Part shown: positions 36,774 to 45,494 of the stretch, piece by piece
How the letters are laid out: each line of letters opens with the position of its first letter
How positions within the stretch are numbered: the first letter of the stretch is position 1
Translations under genes and position numbers: made by a program
Notes under the pieces: generated by a model
What the model saw: the letters and a program-made list of their open reading frames with translations, nothing else
Told to the model about the DNA's origin: nothing
Database searches by the model: none
Assembly (NCBI GenBank): GCA_965248675.1
Contig: CBDFJZ010000007.1
Coordinates: forward strand, 620,001 to 684,000
Reading direction: 5' to 3'
DNA length: 64,000 nt
DNA from: UBA6627 sp965248675
GTDB lineage: Bacteria > Chloroflexota > Dehalococcoidia > UBA2979

Positions 36774-37703
36774 GTGGAGTTCTTCCGTTTGTTGGTGTAC
36801 CGGGTCATCGCTTCAATGTTCACGGTGTTCATCGTGATCACGATCGTGTTCCTTCTCAGCCGCGTGGTGGGCAACCCGATCGAGTATCTGGCGGAACTCG
36901 ACACTACCCCGGAGGCCCGCGAAGTGATCGAGGAGGAGTTCGGGCTCAAGGATCCGATCGTGATCCAGTACCGCGACTTCTTGATCGACATCGTTCGACT
37001 CGACACTGGTCGATCTTTCCGCACCGGCAGGCCGGCCTTCGAGGAAGTGCAGTTGCGGGCGGTCAAGACACTTCAGCTGGGTGCAGCTGGCCTCGCCTTC
37101 ACGCTGGCACTGGGCATCACCACCGGGGTGCTGGCTGCTGTCTATCGCGGACGACCGATTGACGGGTTCGCACGGGTATTGGCCTTGTGGGGGCAGGCGA
37201 CCCCGGACTTCTGGCTCGGGCTCATGCTGATCCTGTTCTTTGGCGTCAGGCTCGGCTGGCTGCCCACCGGAGGCACCGGCAGCTGGCAGCACCTCATCCT
37301 GCCGACGATCACGATCGGGACCGCCGGCGCGGCCGGTATCACGCGCATCACGCGTTCCGCCATGCTCGAAGTATTGGAGTCCGACTTTGTACGGACCGCG
37401 CGGGCCAAGGGGCTGGCCGAGCGCCAGGTGATCCTCCGACACGCGCTGCGGAACGCGCTGCTCCCAGTGACGACGATTTTCGGACTGCAGATCGGGAGGC
37501 TGATCGCGGGCTCGGTCATCGTCGAGACCGTGTTCGCCTGGCCTGGAATCGGTCGGCTGGTCGTCGGGGCCATCCAGACGTCGGACTACCCGGTGGTACA
37601 GGTCTCCATCATCGTCATCTCCACGACGATCGTCCTCGGGAACCTCGCGGTCGACCTCTCGTACCGGTTCGTCGATCCGCGCATCAAAGCGAGCGCGATA
37701 TGA
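36774..37703 (+). CDS. Oligopeptide/dipeptide-type ABC transporter permease (DppB-like)
   Basis: A 309-residue inner-membrane permease. The N-terminus (FFRLLVYRVIASMFTVFIV) and the region V-V-G-N-P-I-E-Y-L match DppB/OppB. The EAA loop that contacts the ATPase is S-D-F-V-R-T-A-R-A-K-G-L, and the late V-E-T-V-F-A-W-P-G-I-G-R is diagnostic. Six helices are expected. GTG 36774 follows AAGGA. It pairs with the next gene and imports peptides, opines, nickel or glycosides depending on the binding protein; no ATPase genes are in the window, so they must be shared or elsewhere. Confidence 0.9.
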   Translation: MEFFRLLVYRVIASMFTVFIVITIVFLLSRVVGNPIEYLAELDTTPEAREVIEEEFGLKDPIVIQYRDFLIDIVRLDTGRSFRTGRPAFEEVQLRAVKTLQLGAAGLAFTLALGITTGVLAAVYRGRPIDGFARVLALWGQATPDFWLGLMLILFFGVRLGWLPTGGTGSWQHLILPTITIGTAGAAGITRITRSAMLEVLESDFVRTARAKGLAERQVILRHALRNALLPVTTIFGLQIGRLIAGSVIVETVFAWPGIGRLVVGAIQTSDYPVVQVSIIVISTTIVLGNLAVDLSYRFVDPRIKASAI

Positions 37704-38602
37704 CCGCCGCCACCGACGCTGCGCTCCGCACTCCCTTCGCGGAGGCGCGGCCGAGGCAGCGTATTCGAGTATTCCGCCGGCGCATCGGGATTGCAGCGCC
37801 CCTGGCACTGTTGGGCGCGTTCGTGCTCGTCGGCGTGTTCGCACCGTTGATCGCTACTCACGACCCGGAAGAGATTGTGCTGATCGATCGGCTCACGCCG
37901 CCGATCTGGGATGGAGGGTCGAGCGACCACATCCTGGGCACCGACAACCTGGGGCGCGACATCTTCAGCCGCATGGTGTACGGAGCTCGTGTCTCGCTCC
38001 TGATCGTCGGAGTCGTGATCCCTTTAACGGCCGTGGGCGGGACGGCAGTTGGTATGATCGCCGGATGGCGACTGGGGTTCGCAGACAAGCTGATCATGAG
38101 GACCGTCGATGTGCAGCTGGCGCTGCCGGGGATCCTCGTAGCCGTCCTCCTCGCGTCGTTGTTCGGGCCCAGCCTGCGCAACGTGTTCATCGTGCTCACC
38201 GTATTCTTCTGGACCGGCTACGCACGTCTCGTTCGCGGCGAGACGCTGTCGCTGCGCGAGCGCGACTTCATCACCGCCGCGACGACGCTCGGCGCGAGCG
38301 ACTTCCGGATCATCACCCGACACATCGTGCCCAATATTCTCAACGTCGTCGTCATCCTTGCGACGCTCGAGGTGGCCGCGGTGATCCTGGCCGAGGCCGG
38401 GCTCAGTTTCCTCGGCGTCGGCGTGGGTCTCGGCACGCCGAGCTGGGGCGCCATGATCTCTGAAGGGCGTGACTTCATGACGCGCGCCTGGTGGCTGACC
38501 GCGATCCCCGGCGTGGCGATCCTGCTGGTCGCGCTGAGCGGGAACCTCGCCGGCGACTGGCTGCGAGACGCGATCGATCCGCGGTTGCGCAACGTTCGCT
38601 GA
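37700..38602 (+). CDS. Oligopeptide/dipeptide-type ABC transporter permease (DppC-like)
   Basis: A 300-residue permease of the DppC group. After a cytoplasmic N-tail comes a helix A-P-L-A-L-L-G-A-F-V-L-V-G, the conserved H-I-L-G-T-D-N-L-G-R-D-I-F-S-R, and the EAA loop R-E-R-D-F-I-T-A-A-T-T-L-G. Near the end are A-E-A-G-L-S-F-L-G and N-L-A-G-D-W-L-R-D-A-I-D-P-R-L. The ATG overlaps the previous stop (ATGA). It forms the heterodimeric pore with the DppB-like protein. Confidence 0.9.
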   Translation: MTAATDAALRTPFAEARPRQRIRVFRRRIGIAAPLALLGAFVLVGVFAPLIATHDPEEIVLIDRLTPPIWDGGSSDHILGTDNLGRDIFSRMVYGARVSLLIVGVVIPLTAVGGTAVGMIAGWRLGFADKLIMRTVDVQLALPGILVAVLLASLFGPSLRNVFIVLTVFFWTGYARLVRGETLSLRERDFITAATTLGASDFRIITRHIVPNILNVVVILATLEVAAVILAEAGLSFLGVGVGLGTPSWGAMISEGRDFMTRAWWLTAIPGVAILLVALSGNLAGDWLRDAIDPRLRNVR

Positions 38603-38678
38603 CGCGGCTGGATCAGCCCACGACCGGTCAATGGGTCGAGCGCGTTGGCGAAAAAACCAACAGACTAACACATACGCT

Positions 38679-38707
38679 TTGAAATCGTTCCCAGATCTGG
38701 CTACAAT
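38679..38707 (+). promoter_or_regulatory. Promoter of the substrate-binding lipoprotein gene
   Basis: TTGAAA (38679-38684), a 17-bp spacer and TACAAT (38702-38707) form a near-consensus housekeeping promoter 45 bp before the ATG. This lets the binding protein be expressed above the permeases. Confidence 0.65.
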
Positions 38708-38752
38708 CCGCCGAGACGGACCACCCCAGGTCCGAACCAGCAGGGGCGTTCA

Positions 38753-40501
38753 ATGACCGACCACAGCTACTGGACTCGACTCTCTCAACAGCGATTGAGC
38801 CGCCGAGGTGCCCTCCGCGGTACAGCTGTCGGCGCTGCCGGTTTGGCCGGCGCTGCGCTGATCGGCTGCGGCGACGATGACGACGGTGGAGTTGGAACTC
38901 CAGTCGCGACCGCGACCGGCCCTGGCGCGACGGCGACCCCAACAGTCGCCGCCGAGGAGATCAACCGTGAGGGCGAGGTACGCATTGTCCGCAGCGAGGA
39001 TCGAGGCTCGCTCGACCCGCAGGCGGTCGCTGGAGTCGCCAACTACTTCAGCGCTTCGTTCTTCTACGGGTCCGTCCTGGCCCAGCACCCCGTCAACAGA
39101 GCGCCCGTGCCCCACATGGGCTCGTTCGAATGGGCCGATGCGAACGAGACCGTGATCATCAGGGTGCATCCTGGGATCATCGATCACGAGGGGTTCCCCT
39201 ATCTGGCCGAGGATCTCGCCTGGAGCATGCAGCGCAGCGCCGAGAAGGGTGACTTCGCCGACCGCGATGACTTTACGAGCGCGCGGGCTCAGCTCTGGAC
39301 GGACCTCGGTGAGCCCGAAGTGGCCGATGACCTGACGATCCGCATGAAGGTGCTGTCGCCGAACGTTACTCTGCCTGCAACGACGTTCGGCACAGCGCAG
39401 GTGACCAGGCGTTACTTCGAGCGCGTCGGCCCTGACCAGGCGGGTCTCGAGCCCTCCGGGTTCGGGTCGTTCCGCTTCGTGTCTCGTATTCCGGACACGG
39501 AGACCAAGGCCACCCGCTACGACGACTACTTCTGGGACAACACGAACGCGTACGGCCCGTGGAAGACGACGTTCAAAGATATGACCCTGCTGGTTCGGCC
39601 CGAGCCGATTTCTCAGGTCGCCGCGCTGCAGGCGGGCGAGGCGGACTTCGTGCCCGAGATGGAAGTGGAACTTGCGCTTCAGTTCGAGGACGACGACGAC
39701 TTCGAGGTTGTCTTCGTCAACCGCGGATTGGGCCACGCCATCCAGATGAACACGCAACTGGCGACCGTTCCGGACACGGGAGAGGTCAACCCGTTCCTCG
39801 ACGAGCGGGTGCGCGCGGCGGCGAACCTGGCGATTGACCGACAGGGCTACATCGACTCGCTACTCACCGGCAAGGAGGGGCTGCTGAGGGGGCTGTCCTC
39901 GATCTCCGGTGGCTTCCCGGCAGGAGAGATCGAGCAGTTCGACCCCGGGTTCGACCTCGAGAAGGCGAAGGCGCTGATGGTCGAGGCGGGCTACGCGGAA
40001 GGCTTCGATGTCCCGCTCTACCACGGCACCGGTTACTTCTCGCAGTCCGACGAGATCGTGCAGATCGTCCAGCAGTCGCTGGAGAAGATTGGAATCCGTG
40101 CCGAGATCCTGACGATGCCGTTTGCGGACGAGCTGCCGATCATCCGCGACAAGACCGTGTGGGGCCTCTTCTACTTCGGGTCCTCTGGCACGGCCGACGT
40201 GGAGGGCAACGCGCTTGCCTTCTGGGGCGACGAGGGGTTCTACAACCAATCGGCGATTCCGGGCTCGAGCCTGGACGATCTGACGCAGGCGCAGAAGAGC
40301 GCGTTCGACCCGGAGGAGCGGGCCGAGATCCTCAAGGAGGCGTGGATCCTGCACTACACGCAGCAAGGCTGGATCTTCCTCCACGAGGAGATTCAGACAG
40401 CGGTGTACAGCAGCAAACGGCTACGCTGGGAGCCCGACGGCGGCGAGGCCCGCTTGAAGTTCGCTCCGGCGCCGTGGGAGTTCCACGTACTGAACACCTA
40501 G
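38753..40501 (+). CDS. ABC transporter substrate-binding lipoprotein (SBP family 5)
   Basis: A 582-residue extracytoplasmic binding protein. The N-terminus has a twin-arginine-like SRRGALRG, a hydrophobic stretch and the lipobox A-L-I-G-C, followed by an Asp/Gly- and Thr/Pro-rich linker before the folded domain. The body has the family-5 features S-L-D-P-Q-A near residue 85 and A-A-N-L-A-I-D-R-Q-G-Y-I near 360. The Ser/Thr/Pro linker is typical of Chloroflexota lipoproteins. AGGGG precedes the ATG. Its ligand is unknown; neighbouring CaiB genes suggest an acid or peptide-like compound. Confidence 0.88.
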   Translation: MTDHSYWTRLSQQRLSRRGALRGTAVGAAGLAGAALIGCGDDDDGGVGTPVATATGPGATATPTVAAEEINREGEVRIVRSEDRGSLDPQAVAGVANYFSASFFYGSVLAQHPVNRAPVPHMGSFEWADANETVIIRVHPGIIDHEGFPYLAEDLAWSMQRSAEKGDFADRDDFTSARAQLWTDLGEPEVADDLTIRMKVLSPNVTLPATTFGTAQVTRRYFERVGPDQAGLEPSGFGSFRFVSRIPDTETKATRYDDYFWDNTNAYGPWKTTFKDMTLLVRPEPISQVAALQAGEADFVPEMEVELALQFEDDDDFEVVFVNRGLGHAIQMNTQLATVPDTGEVNPFLDERVRAAANLAIDRQGYIDSLLTGKEGLLRGLSSISGGFPAGEIEQFDPGFDLEKAKALMVEAGYAEGFDVPLYHGTGYFSQSDEIVQIVQQSLEKIGIRAEILTMPFADELPIIRDKTVWGLFYFGSSGTADVEGNALAFWGDEGFYNQSAIPGSSLDDLTQAQKSAFDPEERAEILKEAWILHYTQQGWIFLHEEIQTAVYSSKRLRWEPDGGEARLKFAPAPWEFHVLNT

Positions 40502-40577
40502 GCGGGAGCGATCCCGCCTCGGCGGCGGCGTGATCGCGGCGCCGCCGAGGCCGCGGATGCGGGCGAACGGCGTGGCG

Positions 40578-41165
40578 ATGGGTAACGAGCAGATCGCCCT
40601 GATGGCGCACTTCACGCGTCGCGTCGGCGTAGGGGCGCGCGACGAACTGGAGTCGCTCGCCGCGCGCCCCTACGAAGAGGTCGTCGAGGAGTTCCTACAG
40701 CCGGAGTCCCCCGGCTCTGATGCTGGGGAGCCAGACCGGGACGTCCTGGATCGGTACCTGCCCACATCGACCAGTCCGGAGGTGCCCACCGGCTGGGCAT
40801 CGCGCTGGCTCTACAACCTCGCGAACAACCCTCGTCCGCTACGCGACAAGATGGCGCTGTTCTGGCACCAGGTGTTCGCGACGGCGTATTTCAAGGCCTC
40901 GCATGCGCGATCGATCGTCATGCAGATCGATCTATTCCGCGCGAACGGGCTCGGGTCCATGCGCCAGATCCTCCTCGACCTGTCGCGTGACCCGGCGATG
41001 ATTCACTGGCTCGACAACTCGGAGAATCATGCGAACGCGGTCAACGAGAACTACGGGCGGGAACTGCTCGAGCTGTTCTCGATGGGCGTCGGGAACTACA
41101 GCGAGGACGACATCAAGGCGGCGGCGCGCGCGTTCACGGGCTGGACGTTCACCCAGCCGGTGCCC
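40578..41165 (+). pseudogene. Second DUF1800 gene, interrupted by an IS
   Basis: The first 195 or so residues of a DUF1800 protein, clearly similar to the complete one at 30259 (M-A-L-F-W-H-Q-V-F-A-T-A, L-D-L-S-R-D-P-A-M-I-H-W-L, A-R-A-F-T-G-W-T-F-T-Q-P). It ends at 41165 in the IS; the remaining 270 residues are not found after the IS, so a deletion accompanied or followed insertion. ATG 40578 matches the start of the intact homologue; an earlier ATG at 40557 is possible. It follows the binding-protein gene by about 75 bp. Confidence 0.8.
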
Positions 41166-42294
41166 GTGGGGAGGCAAAACCTCATCCGCCGCGACGCCAG
41201 GTAGTGACGACTAGGGATGATGACCGATCTGGAGGAGAACGGTCATGCGTCTCTACGTCAGGCTGCTGATCGGGCTACTGCGCCGCTCGACGGCGGGCGC
41301 CTCGACCTGCTAATGGAGAATCTCGTCCTGCGTCAGCAGCTCGAGGTCTACACGCGGCAGCCCAAGCGACCACGGCTGCGGAACGAAGACCGGCTGTTCT
41401 GGTCGGTGGTTGCGCGCACCTGGTCGCCGTGGCGCTTGCGGCTGCGGTTGGTGCAGCCGGAGACGGTGGTCCGCTGGCACCGCACGGCTTGGCGTCAGTA
41501 CTGGACTTGGAAGAGCCGCCGGCGCGGGCCTGGACGTCCGCGGGTCGATCCTGAGCTGCGCGAGCTGATCATGCGCTTGGCGCGCGAGAATCCACGTTGG
41601 GGATCGATCCGCATCGTCGGAGAGCTCCGCGCCCTGGGATTCTCGGTGAGCGGCCGCACCGTGCGCCGCTACCGCGATCAAGCACGACGGAGACCGCCAT
41701 TGCAGTCCTGGCGTACGTTCCTGCGGAACCACGCGCCGCACATCTGGGCGGTCGACCTGCTTACGGTGCAGACAATCACTATGCGCACGCTCTACGTCGT
41801 GGTCTTCATCGCCCACGACCGCCGGCGCATCGTGCACATCAACGTGACGCGACATCCCACGGCCGCCTGGATCTGGCGGCAGCTGATCGAGGCGACTCCC
41901 TGGGGGCGCCAACCGCGCTACCTGATCCGAGACCGCGACCGCAGCTACGGCGCCGACTTCGTCGCGCGGGCCAGCGGGCTGGGCATCAGGACGGTGCTGA
42001 CGCCGGTGCGCGCACCGAACGCGAACGCGGTCGCCGAGCGCGTGATCGGTACGCTGCGCCGCGAATGCCTCGATCACCTGATCGTGTTCAACGAGCGGCA
42101 TCTCCGCCGAGTGCTGCTCGAGTACGTGGAGCACTACAACGGGCTGAGACCGCACCGGACGCTGGGCCTCGATTCGCCGGATGGGAGGGAACCTCAGGCG
42201 AGGCCCAGCGAGACAGCGAGCGTCCGGAGGCGCGAGGTGCTCGGAGGGCTTCTCAACGAGTACGACTGGGCCGCCTGAGGTTTTGCCTCCCCAC
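41166..42294 (+). mobile_element. IS copy D, a related but distinct element
   Basis: 1129 bp bounded by perfect 19-bp inverted repeats (GTGGGGAGGCAAAACCTCA and its complement). The ends and transposase are related to copies A-C, E and F but diverged, and it lies in the opposite orientation. It sits in the second DUF1800 gene. Confidence 0.9.
41217..42278 (+). CDS. DDE transposase of IS copy D
   Basis: A 353-residue transposase with the same domain order as the five-copy family: N-terminal L-M-E-N-L-V-L-R-Q-Q-L, a helix-turn-helix with G-R-P-R-V-D-P-E-L-R and P-R-W-G-S-I-R, and a core with W-A-V-D-L-L, L-I-R-D-R-D-R-S and A-V-A-E-R-V-I-G. All three acidic residues are present. The C-terminus L-N-E-Y-D-W-A-A is nearly the same as the remnant at 13086. 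Two successive ATG codons (41217, 41220) are possible starts. Confidence 0.87.
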   Translation: MMTDLEENGHASLRQAADRATAPLDGGRLDLLMENLVLRQQLEVYTRQPKRPRLRNEDRLFWSVVARTWSPWRLRLRLVQPETVVRWHRTAWRQYWTWKSRRRGPGRPRVDPELRELIMRLARENPRWGSIRIVGELRALGFSVSGRTVRRYRDQARRRPPLQSWRTFLRNHAPHIWAVDLLTVQTITMRTLYVVVFIAHDRRRIVHINVTRHPTAAWIWRQLIEATPWGRQPRYLIRDRDRSYGADFVARASGLGIRTVLTPVRAPNANAVAERVIGTLRRECLDHLIVFNERHLRRVLLEYVEHYNGLRPHRTLGLDSPDGREPQARPSETASVRRREVLGGLLNEYDWAA

Positions 42295-42486
42295 GACCTG
42301 GACGAGACCGACGTGAAGGTCGCCGGGCGCTGGTGCTATCTCGACCGCGCCATCGACCGCGAGGGGGTGCTCCTCGACTCCATGCTCAGCGAGCACCGGG
42401 ACCAGCACGCCGCCCGGCGCTTCCTCCGGCGACTCGTCGAGGTGACCGAGCGCAAGCCGCAGCGCGTCACCACGGACAAGCATCCG
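42295..42486 (+). pseudogene. IS6-type transposase, middle fragment
   Basis: Encodes D-L-D-E-T-D-V-K-V-A-G-R-W-C-Y-L-D-R-A-I-D-R-E-G, S-M-L-S-E-H-R-D and R-V-T-T-D-K-H, the catalytic-domain centre of IS6-like transposases (D-E-T-Y-x-K-V, then T-D-G-H). It starts exactly at the right end of IS copy D and ends abruptly. It could be the continuation of the N-terminal piece at 24612-24815. Confidence 0.7.
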
Positions 42487-42499
42487 CCGCCGTCCGCCA

Positions 42500-42725
42500 T
42501 CGCCGCACCCGCCCCTACCGGCCGCAGACCAACGGCAAGGTCGAACGCTTCAACCGCACCCTCCTCGAGGAGTGGGCCTACGTCCGCGTCTACCGCAGCG
42601 AGGCGGCCCGCACCGCCGCGCTTGCCCGCTGGCTGCATCTCTACAATCATCACCGCTGCCACACCGCCCTCAGCGGCCACCCGCCGATCGGCCGTGTAAC
42701 CAACCTCCCTGTAGATCACACCTAG
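42500..42725 (+). pseudogene. IS481-type transposase C-terminal fragment
   Basis: The frame reads R-P-Y-R-P-Q-T-N-G-K-V-E-R-F-N-R-T-L-L-E-E-W-A-Y and later L-Y-N-H-H-R-C-H-T-A-L. This is the glutamate-containing end of an IS481-family integrase core (Q-T-N-G-K-x-E-R-F). Nothing before it matches; it abuts the IS6 fragment in another frame. Confidence 0.75.
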
Positions 42726-42862
42726 TCACGGAGAGGGTGGGGCATCCTCGCGATCGCAGGCAATTCGAACTCCGAGACCTGACGCAGCCGTCAGAGGCCG
42801 CTCCGGGTCGGCCCGCGAAGAAGCGTGGACGTTCTCTCATCGTTCCGAGTGATCGCGGCTGG

Positions 42863-42891
42863 TTGAGGTGCACCCCGGTAGCACGTAAGGT
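42863..42891 (+). promoter_or_regulatory. Candidate promoter of bioB
   Basis: TTGAGG, a 17-bp spacer and TAAGGT lie 31 bp before the bioB ATG. Both boxes deviate from consensus at two or three positions. No BirA-type dyad operator was recognised. Confidence 0.35.
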
Positions 42892-42921
42892 ATCCTTCGC
42901 CTCGTCAGCCCTGCACACCTC

Positions 42922-44040
42922 ATGGAGCTATCCGTGCGCGAGACGCCGCCGCCCGCCAGCGGGCGCTTTCACGGCTACGCCGAGCGCGCGCTTGCCGGCG
43001 AACCGCTCGACCGCGCAGAGAGTCTGGACGTGCTGCGTTCCGGCGACGAGGAGCTGCTCGATCTGCTGGCCGCCGCCCATCGCGTGCGCCGCGCGCGCTG
43101 GGGCAACCGCGTGCAGCTGCACATGCTGATGAACGCGAAGAGCGGCGCCTGCCAGGAAGACTGCGGCTACTGCTCCCAGTCGCGCATCTCCAGCGCCGCG
43201 ATCGACGTCTACCCGCTGGTGGACGAGGCCGCGATGATCGAGGGCGCGCGACGCGCGCAAGCGGCGAAGGCCGGCCGCTTCTGCCTGGTGATCGCCACTC
43301 GCGGCCCATCCTGGCCCGACGTGCGCAGGCTCAGCAGCGCCGTAACGCGCATCCGCGCGGAGGTCGACATCCCGGTCTGCGTCTCCACGGGCCTACTCGA
43401 CGAACCGAAGGCGCGCGCGCTCGCCGAGGCCGGGGTCTCGCGGCTCAACCACAACCTCAACACGAGCGAGCGCTTCTACCCCGAGATCGCGAGCACCCAC
43501 AGTTACGAGGACCGCATGGCCACGCTCGCCGCCGCGCGCGCCGCCGGGATCGCGCTCTGCTCCGGCGCGCTGTTCGGGATGGGGGAGACGCACGACGACG
43601 TGATCGACGTGATCGAGGAGCTGCGCGCGCTCGCCGTGGAGTCGCTGCCGGTGAACTTCCTGCACCCGATCGCCGGCACCCCGCTCGCGGGGCTGGACGA
43701 GCTGCGCCCGACCGACTGCCTGCGCATCCTCTGCTTGGCGCGCCTCCTGCATCCGCGCGCCGAGATACGCGTCGCCGGCGGGCGCGAGCTGCACCTGCGC
43801 GCGCTGCAGCCGCTCGCGCTCTACCCGGCCAACTCGATCTTCGTAGAGGGCTACCTCACCACGCCGGGCCAGTCCGCCTCCGCCGCCTGGCGGATGATCG
43901 AGGACCTCGGCTTCGCGATCGAAGAGCACTTCGACGAGTTCGACCCCGCTCCCAACGGTCAGGCCCCCGGCGACCCGGCCCGCGGCGACCCTGCCCGCGA
44001 GGGCGCCGCCGCCGATGAGAGCACCATCGAATGTCAGTGA
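42922..44040 (+). CDS. bioB: Biotin synthase
   Basis: A 372-residue radical-SAM enzyme that inserts sulfur into dethiobiotin, the last step of biotin synthesis. The [4Fe-4S]-SAM motif C-Q-E-D-C-G-Y-C is at about residues 76-83, preceded by N-A-K-S-G-A. Later motifs are V-C-V-S-T-G-L-L, R-L-N-H-N-L-N-T-S and G-M-G-E-T-H-D-D. The C-terminal 30 residues are a low-complexity Pro/Asp/Gly tail unlike typical BioB. The gene is followed within 8 bp by a truncated bioA-like start. Biotin is needed by the acyl-CoA carboxylases suggested further right. Confidence 0.93.
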   Translation: MELSVRETPPPASGRFHGYAERALAGEPLDRAESLDVLRSGDEELLDLLAAAHRVRRARWGNRVQLHMLMNAKSGACQEDCGYCSQSRISSAAIDVYPLVDEAAMIEGARRAQAAKAGRFCLVIATRGPSWPDVRRLSSAVTRIRAEVDIPVCVSTGLLDEPKARALAEAGVSRLNHNLNTSERFYPEIASTHSYEDRMATLAAARAAGIALCSGALFGMGETHDDVIDVIEELRALAVESLPVNFLHPIAGTPLAGLDELRPTDCLRILCLARLLHPRAEIRVAGGRELHLRALQPLALYPANSIFVEGYLTTPGQSASAAWRMIEDLGFAIEEHFDEFDPAPNGQAPGDPARGDPAREGAAADESTIECQ

Positions 44041-44047
44041 GCCCTCC

Positions 44048-44088
44048 GTGAGCGGCGCCGGCGCAGCCGGTTACCACGTCTGGCACCC
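44048..44088 (+). pseudogene. Start of a bioA-like aminotransferase gene, cut by an IS
   Basis: GTG 44048 opens S-G-A-G-A-A-G-Y-H-V-W-H-P and then enters IS copy E. The H-V-W-H-P motif at residues 10-14 is the characteristic beginning of BioA (7,8-diaminopelargonate aminotransferase; H-V-W-H-P-Y-T), and the position after bioB fits. No continuation is found to the right of the IS. The call rests on 14 codons and context. Confidence 0.55.
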
Positions 44089-45206
44089 GTGGGGCGGCAA
44101 AACCTCATGCGGCCCACCGATACTCATGATGCAAACCTCCTGGCAGCGGCTTGCTGTCGACTCGCTGGCTCGGCATCCGCTGCACCGGCTTGCGTCGCTC
44201 CGGAGAGTCGAGCGCCAATGACCGATGCGGACGCATCGCGTTGTAGTGCTGGACGTACTGACCAAGCACCCGCCTCAGATGCCGTTCGTTGACGGCGATG
44301 ACGTGATCGAGGCACTCGCGCCGGAGCGTCCCGATCACCCGCTCGGCGATGGCGTTGGCGTTCGGCGCGCGCAGCGGAGTGAGAATCGTCTCGATCCCGA
44401 TCCGTCGAGCGCGTGCGATGAAGTCTCCGCCATCGCTACGGTCGCGGTCTCGGATCAGGAACCCTGGCTGCTGACCCCAGGCGGTCGCCTCGATCATCTG
44501 CTGCCAGATCCAGGGCGCGATCGGGTGCTCCGTGACGTTCCAGTGCCGGATGCGGCGCCGCTCGTGGTCGATCACGATGAGCACGTAGAGCGTGCGGAAG
44601 GCGAGCGTCTGCACCGTGAACAGATCGGCGGCCCAGATGCTGGACGCGTGGTTGCGGAGAAACGTGCGCCACGACTGGCTCGGGGGGCGCCGCAGCGCCT
44701 GCTGACGGTAGCGGCTCACGGTGCGAGCGCTCACGTCAAAGCCAAGCGCACGCAGCTCACCAACGATGCGGACGGCGCCGCACCGTGGATGCTCAGTGGC
44801 GCTGCGCAGGATCAGCCGCTGCCACGCGGCGGGAATGTGGGGACGCCCAGGTCCGCGACGACTCTTCCAGCGCCAGTAGGCGCGCCAAGCAGAACGCTGC
44901 CACCGCACACCCGTGTCCGGCTCGACCATCACGAGCGCGCCTCGCCAGCCGGACCAACCGCGTGCCAGTAGTGACCAGCATCGGCGGTCGTGGCGACGGA
45001 GCCGCGGTCGACGACGGCCCCTTGTGTAGACGGCGAGCTGATGCCGCAGCGCCAAGTTCTCGAGGACGAGATCGCGGCGGGCGCGGACCGATGCGAAGAG
45101 TGCTGCGACAAGCAGACGGAGGTAGAGCACAGACGAGCCTCTCGTGGCTCGCCGATACTCTGCTATCTCAGGACAGAGCTGCACCTATCAGGTTTTGCCG
45201 TCCCAC
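44089..45206 (-). mobile_element. IS copy E, intact
   Basis: 1118 bp with left end GTGGGGCGGCAAAACCT and right end AGGTTTTGCCGTCCCAC. It differs from copies C and F at many sites, chiefly in the helix-turn-helix segment, where it resembles truncated copy B. It interrupts the bioA-like gene. Confidence 0.9.
44105..45184 (-). CDS. DDE transposase of IS copy E
   Basis: A 359-residue transposase, full length. The catalytic motifs W-A-A-D-L-F, L-I-R-D-R-D-R-S and A-I-A-E-R-V-I-G are intact. Residues 112-135 differ from copy C (HIPAAWQRLILRSATEHPRCG compared with RIPAELRQLIVRIATEHPRWG), while the rest is nearly the same, a mosaic that suggests recombination between copies. Confidence 0.85.
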   Translation of the reverse strand: MQLCPEIAEYRRATRGSSVLYLRLLVAALFASVRARRDLVLENLALRHQLAVYTRGRRRPRLRRHDRRCWSLLARGWSGWRGALVMVEPDTGVRWQRSAWRAYWRWKSRRGPGRPHIPAAWQRLILRSATEHPRCGAVRIVGELRALGFDVSARTVSRYRQQALRRPPSQSWRTFLRNHASSIWAADLFTVQTLAFRTLYVLIVIDHERRRIRHWNVTEHPIAPWIWQQMIEATAWGQQPGFLIRDRDRSDGGDFIARARRIGIETILTPLRAPNANAIAERVIGTLRRECLDHVIAVNERHLRRVLGQYVQHYNAMRPHRSLALDSPERRKPVQRMPSQRVDSKPLPGGLHHEYRWAA

Positions 45207-45494
45207 GGGACGCAAGCTGTCCGTCACTCGATTCTTCGCGCTTGCACTCATTTGTACCAACTTGTGCGGTCGGAACGGCAAGCGTACGGTCTGATCTCGG
45301 AGAGGCGAGACTCGTTCTCCGTCTGCAGGTTAGGACCGCGGGCGCACGGACGAGCTCATCCGAGGCCGTCGCTCGATGTTGATCAGTTCCAGATTAAAGC
45401 TGAGCTGCTGGCTGCTCCGGCTGACCTCGGGCAGCGTGATATCACCGTCGAAATGGTGTGCGGTCGGCAAACGATCTGGGGAGTGGCGTTGATC
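45207..45494. other. Short region without a gene
   Basis: The open frame into the acetyltransferase extends back through this stretch from the IS, but the sequence shows no protein-like pattern before ATG 45495. Confidence 0.4.
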
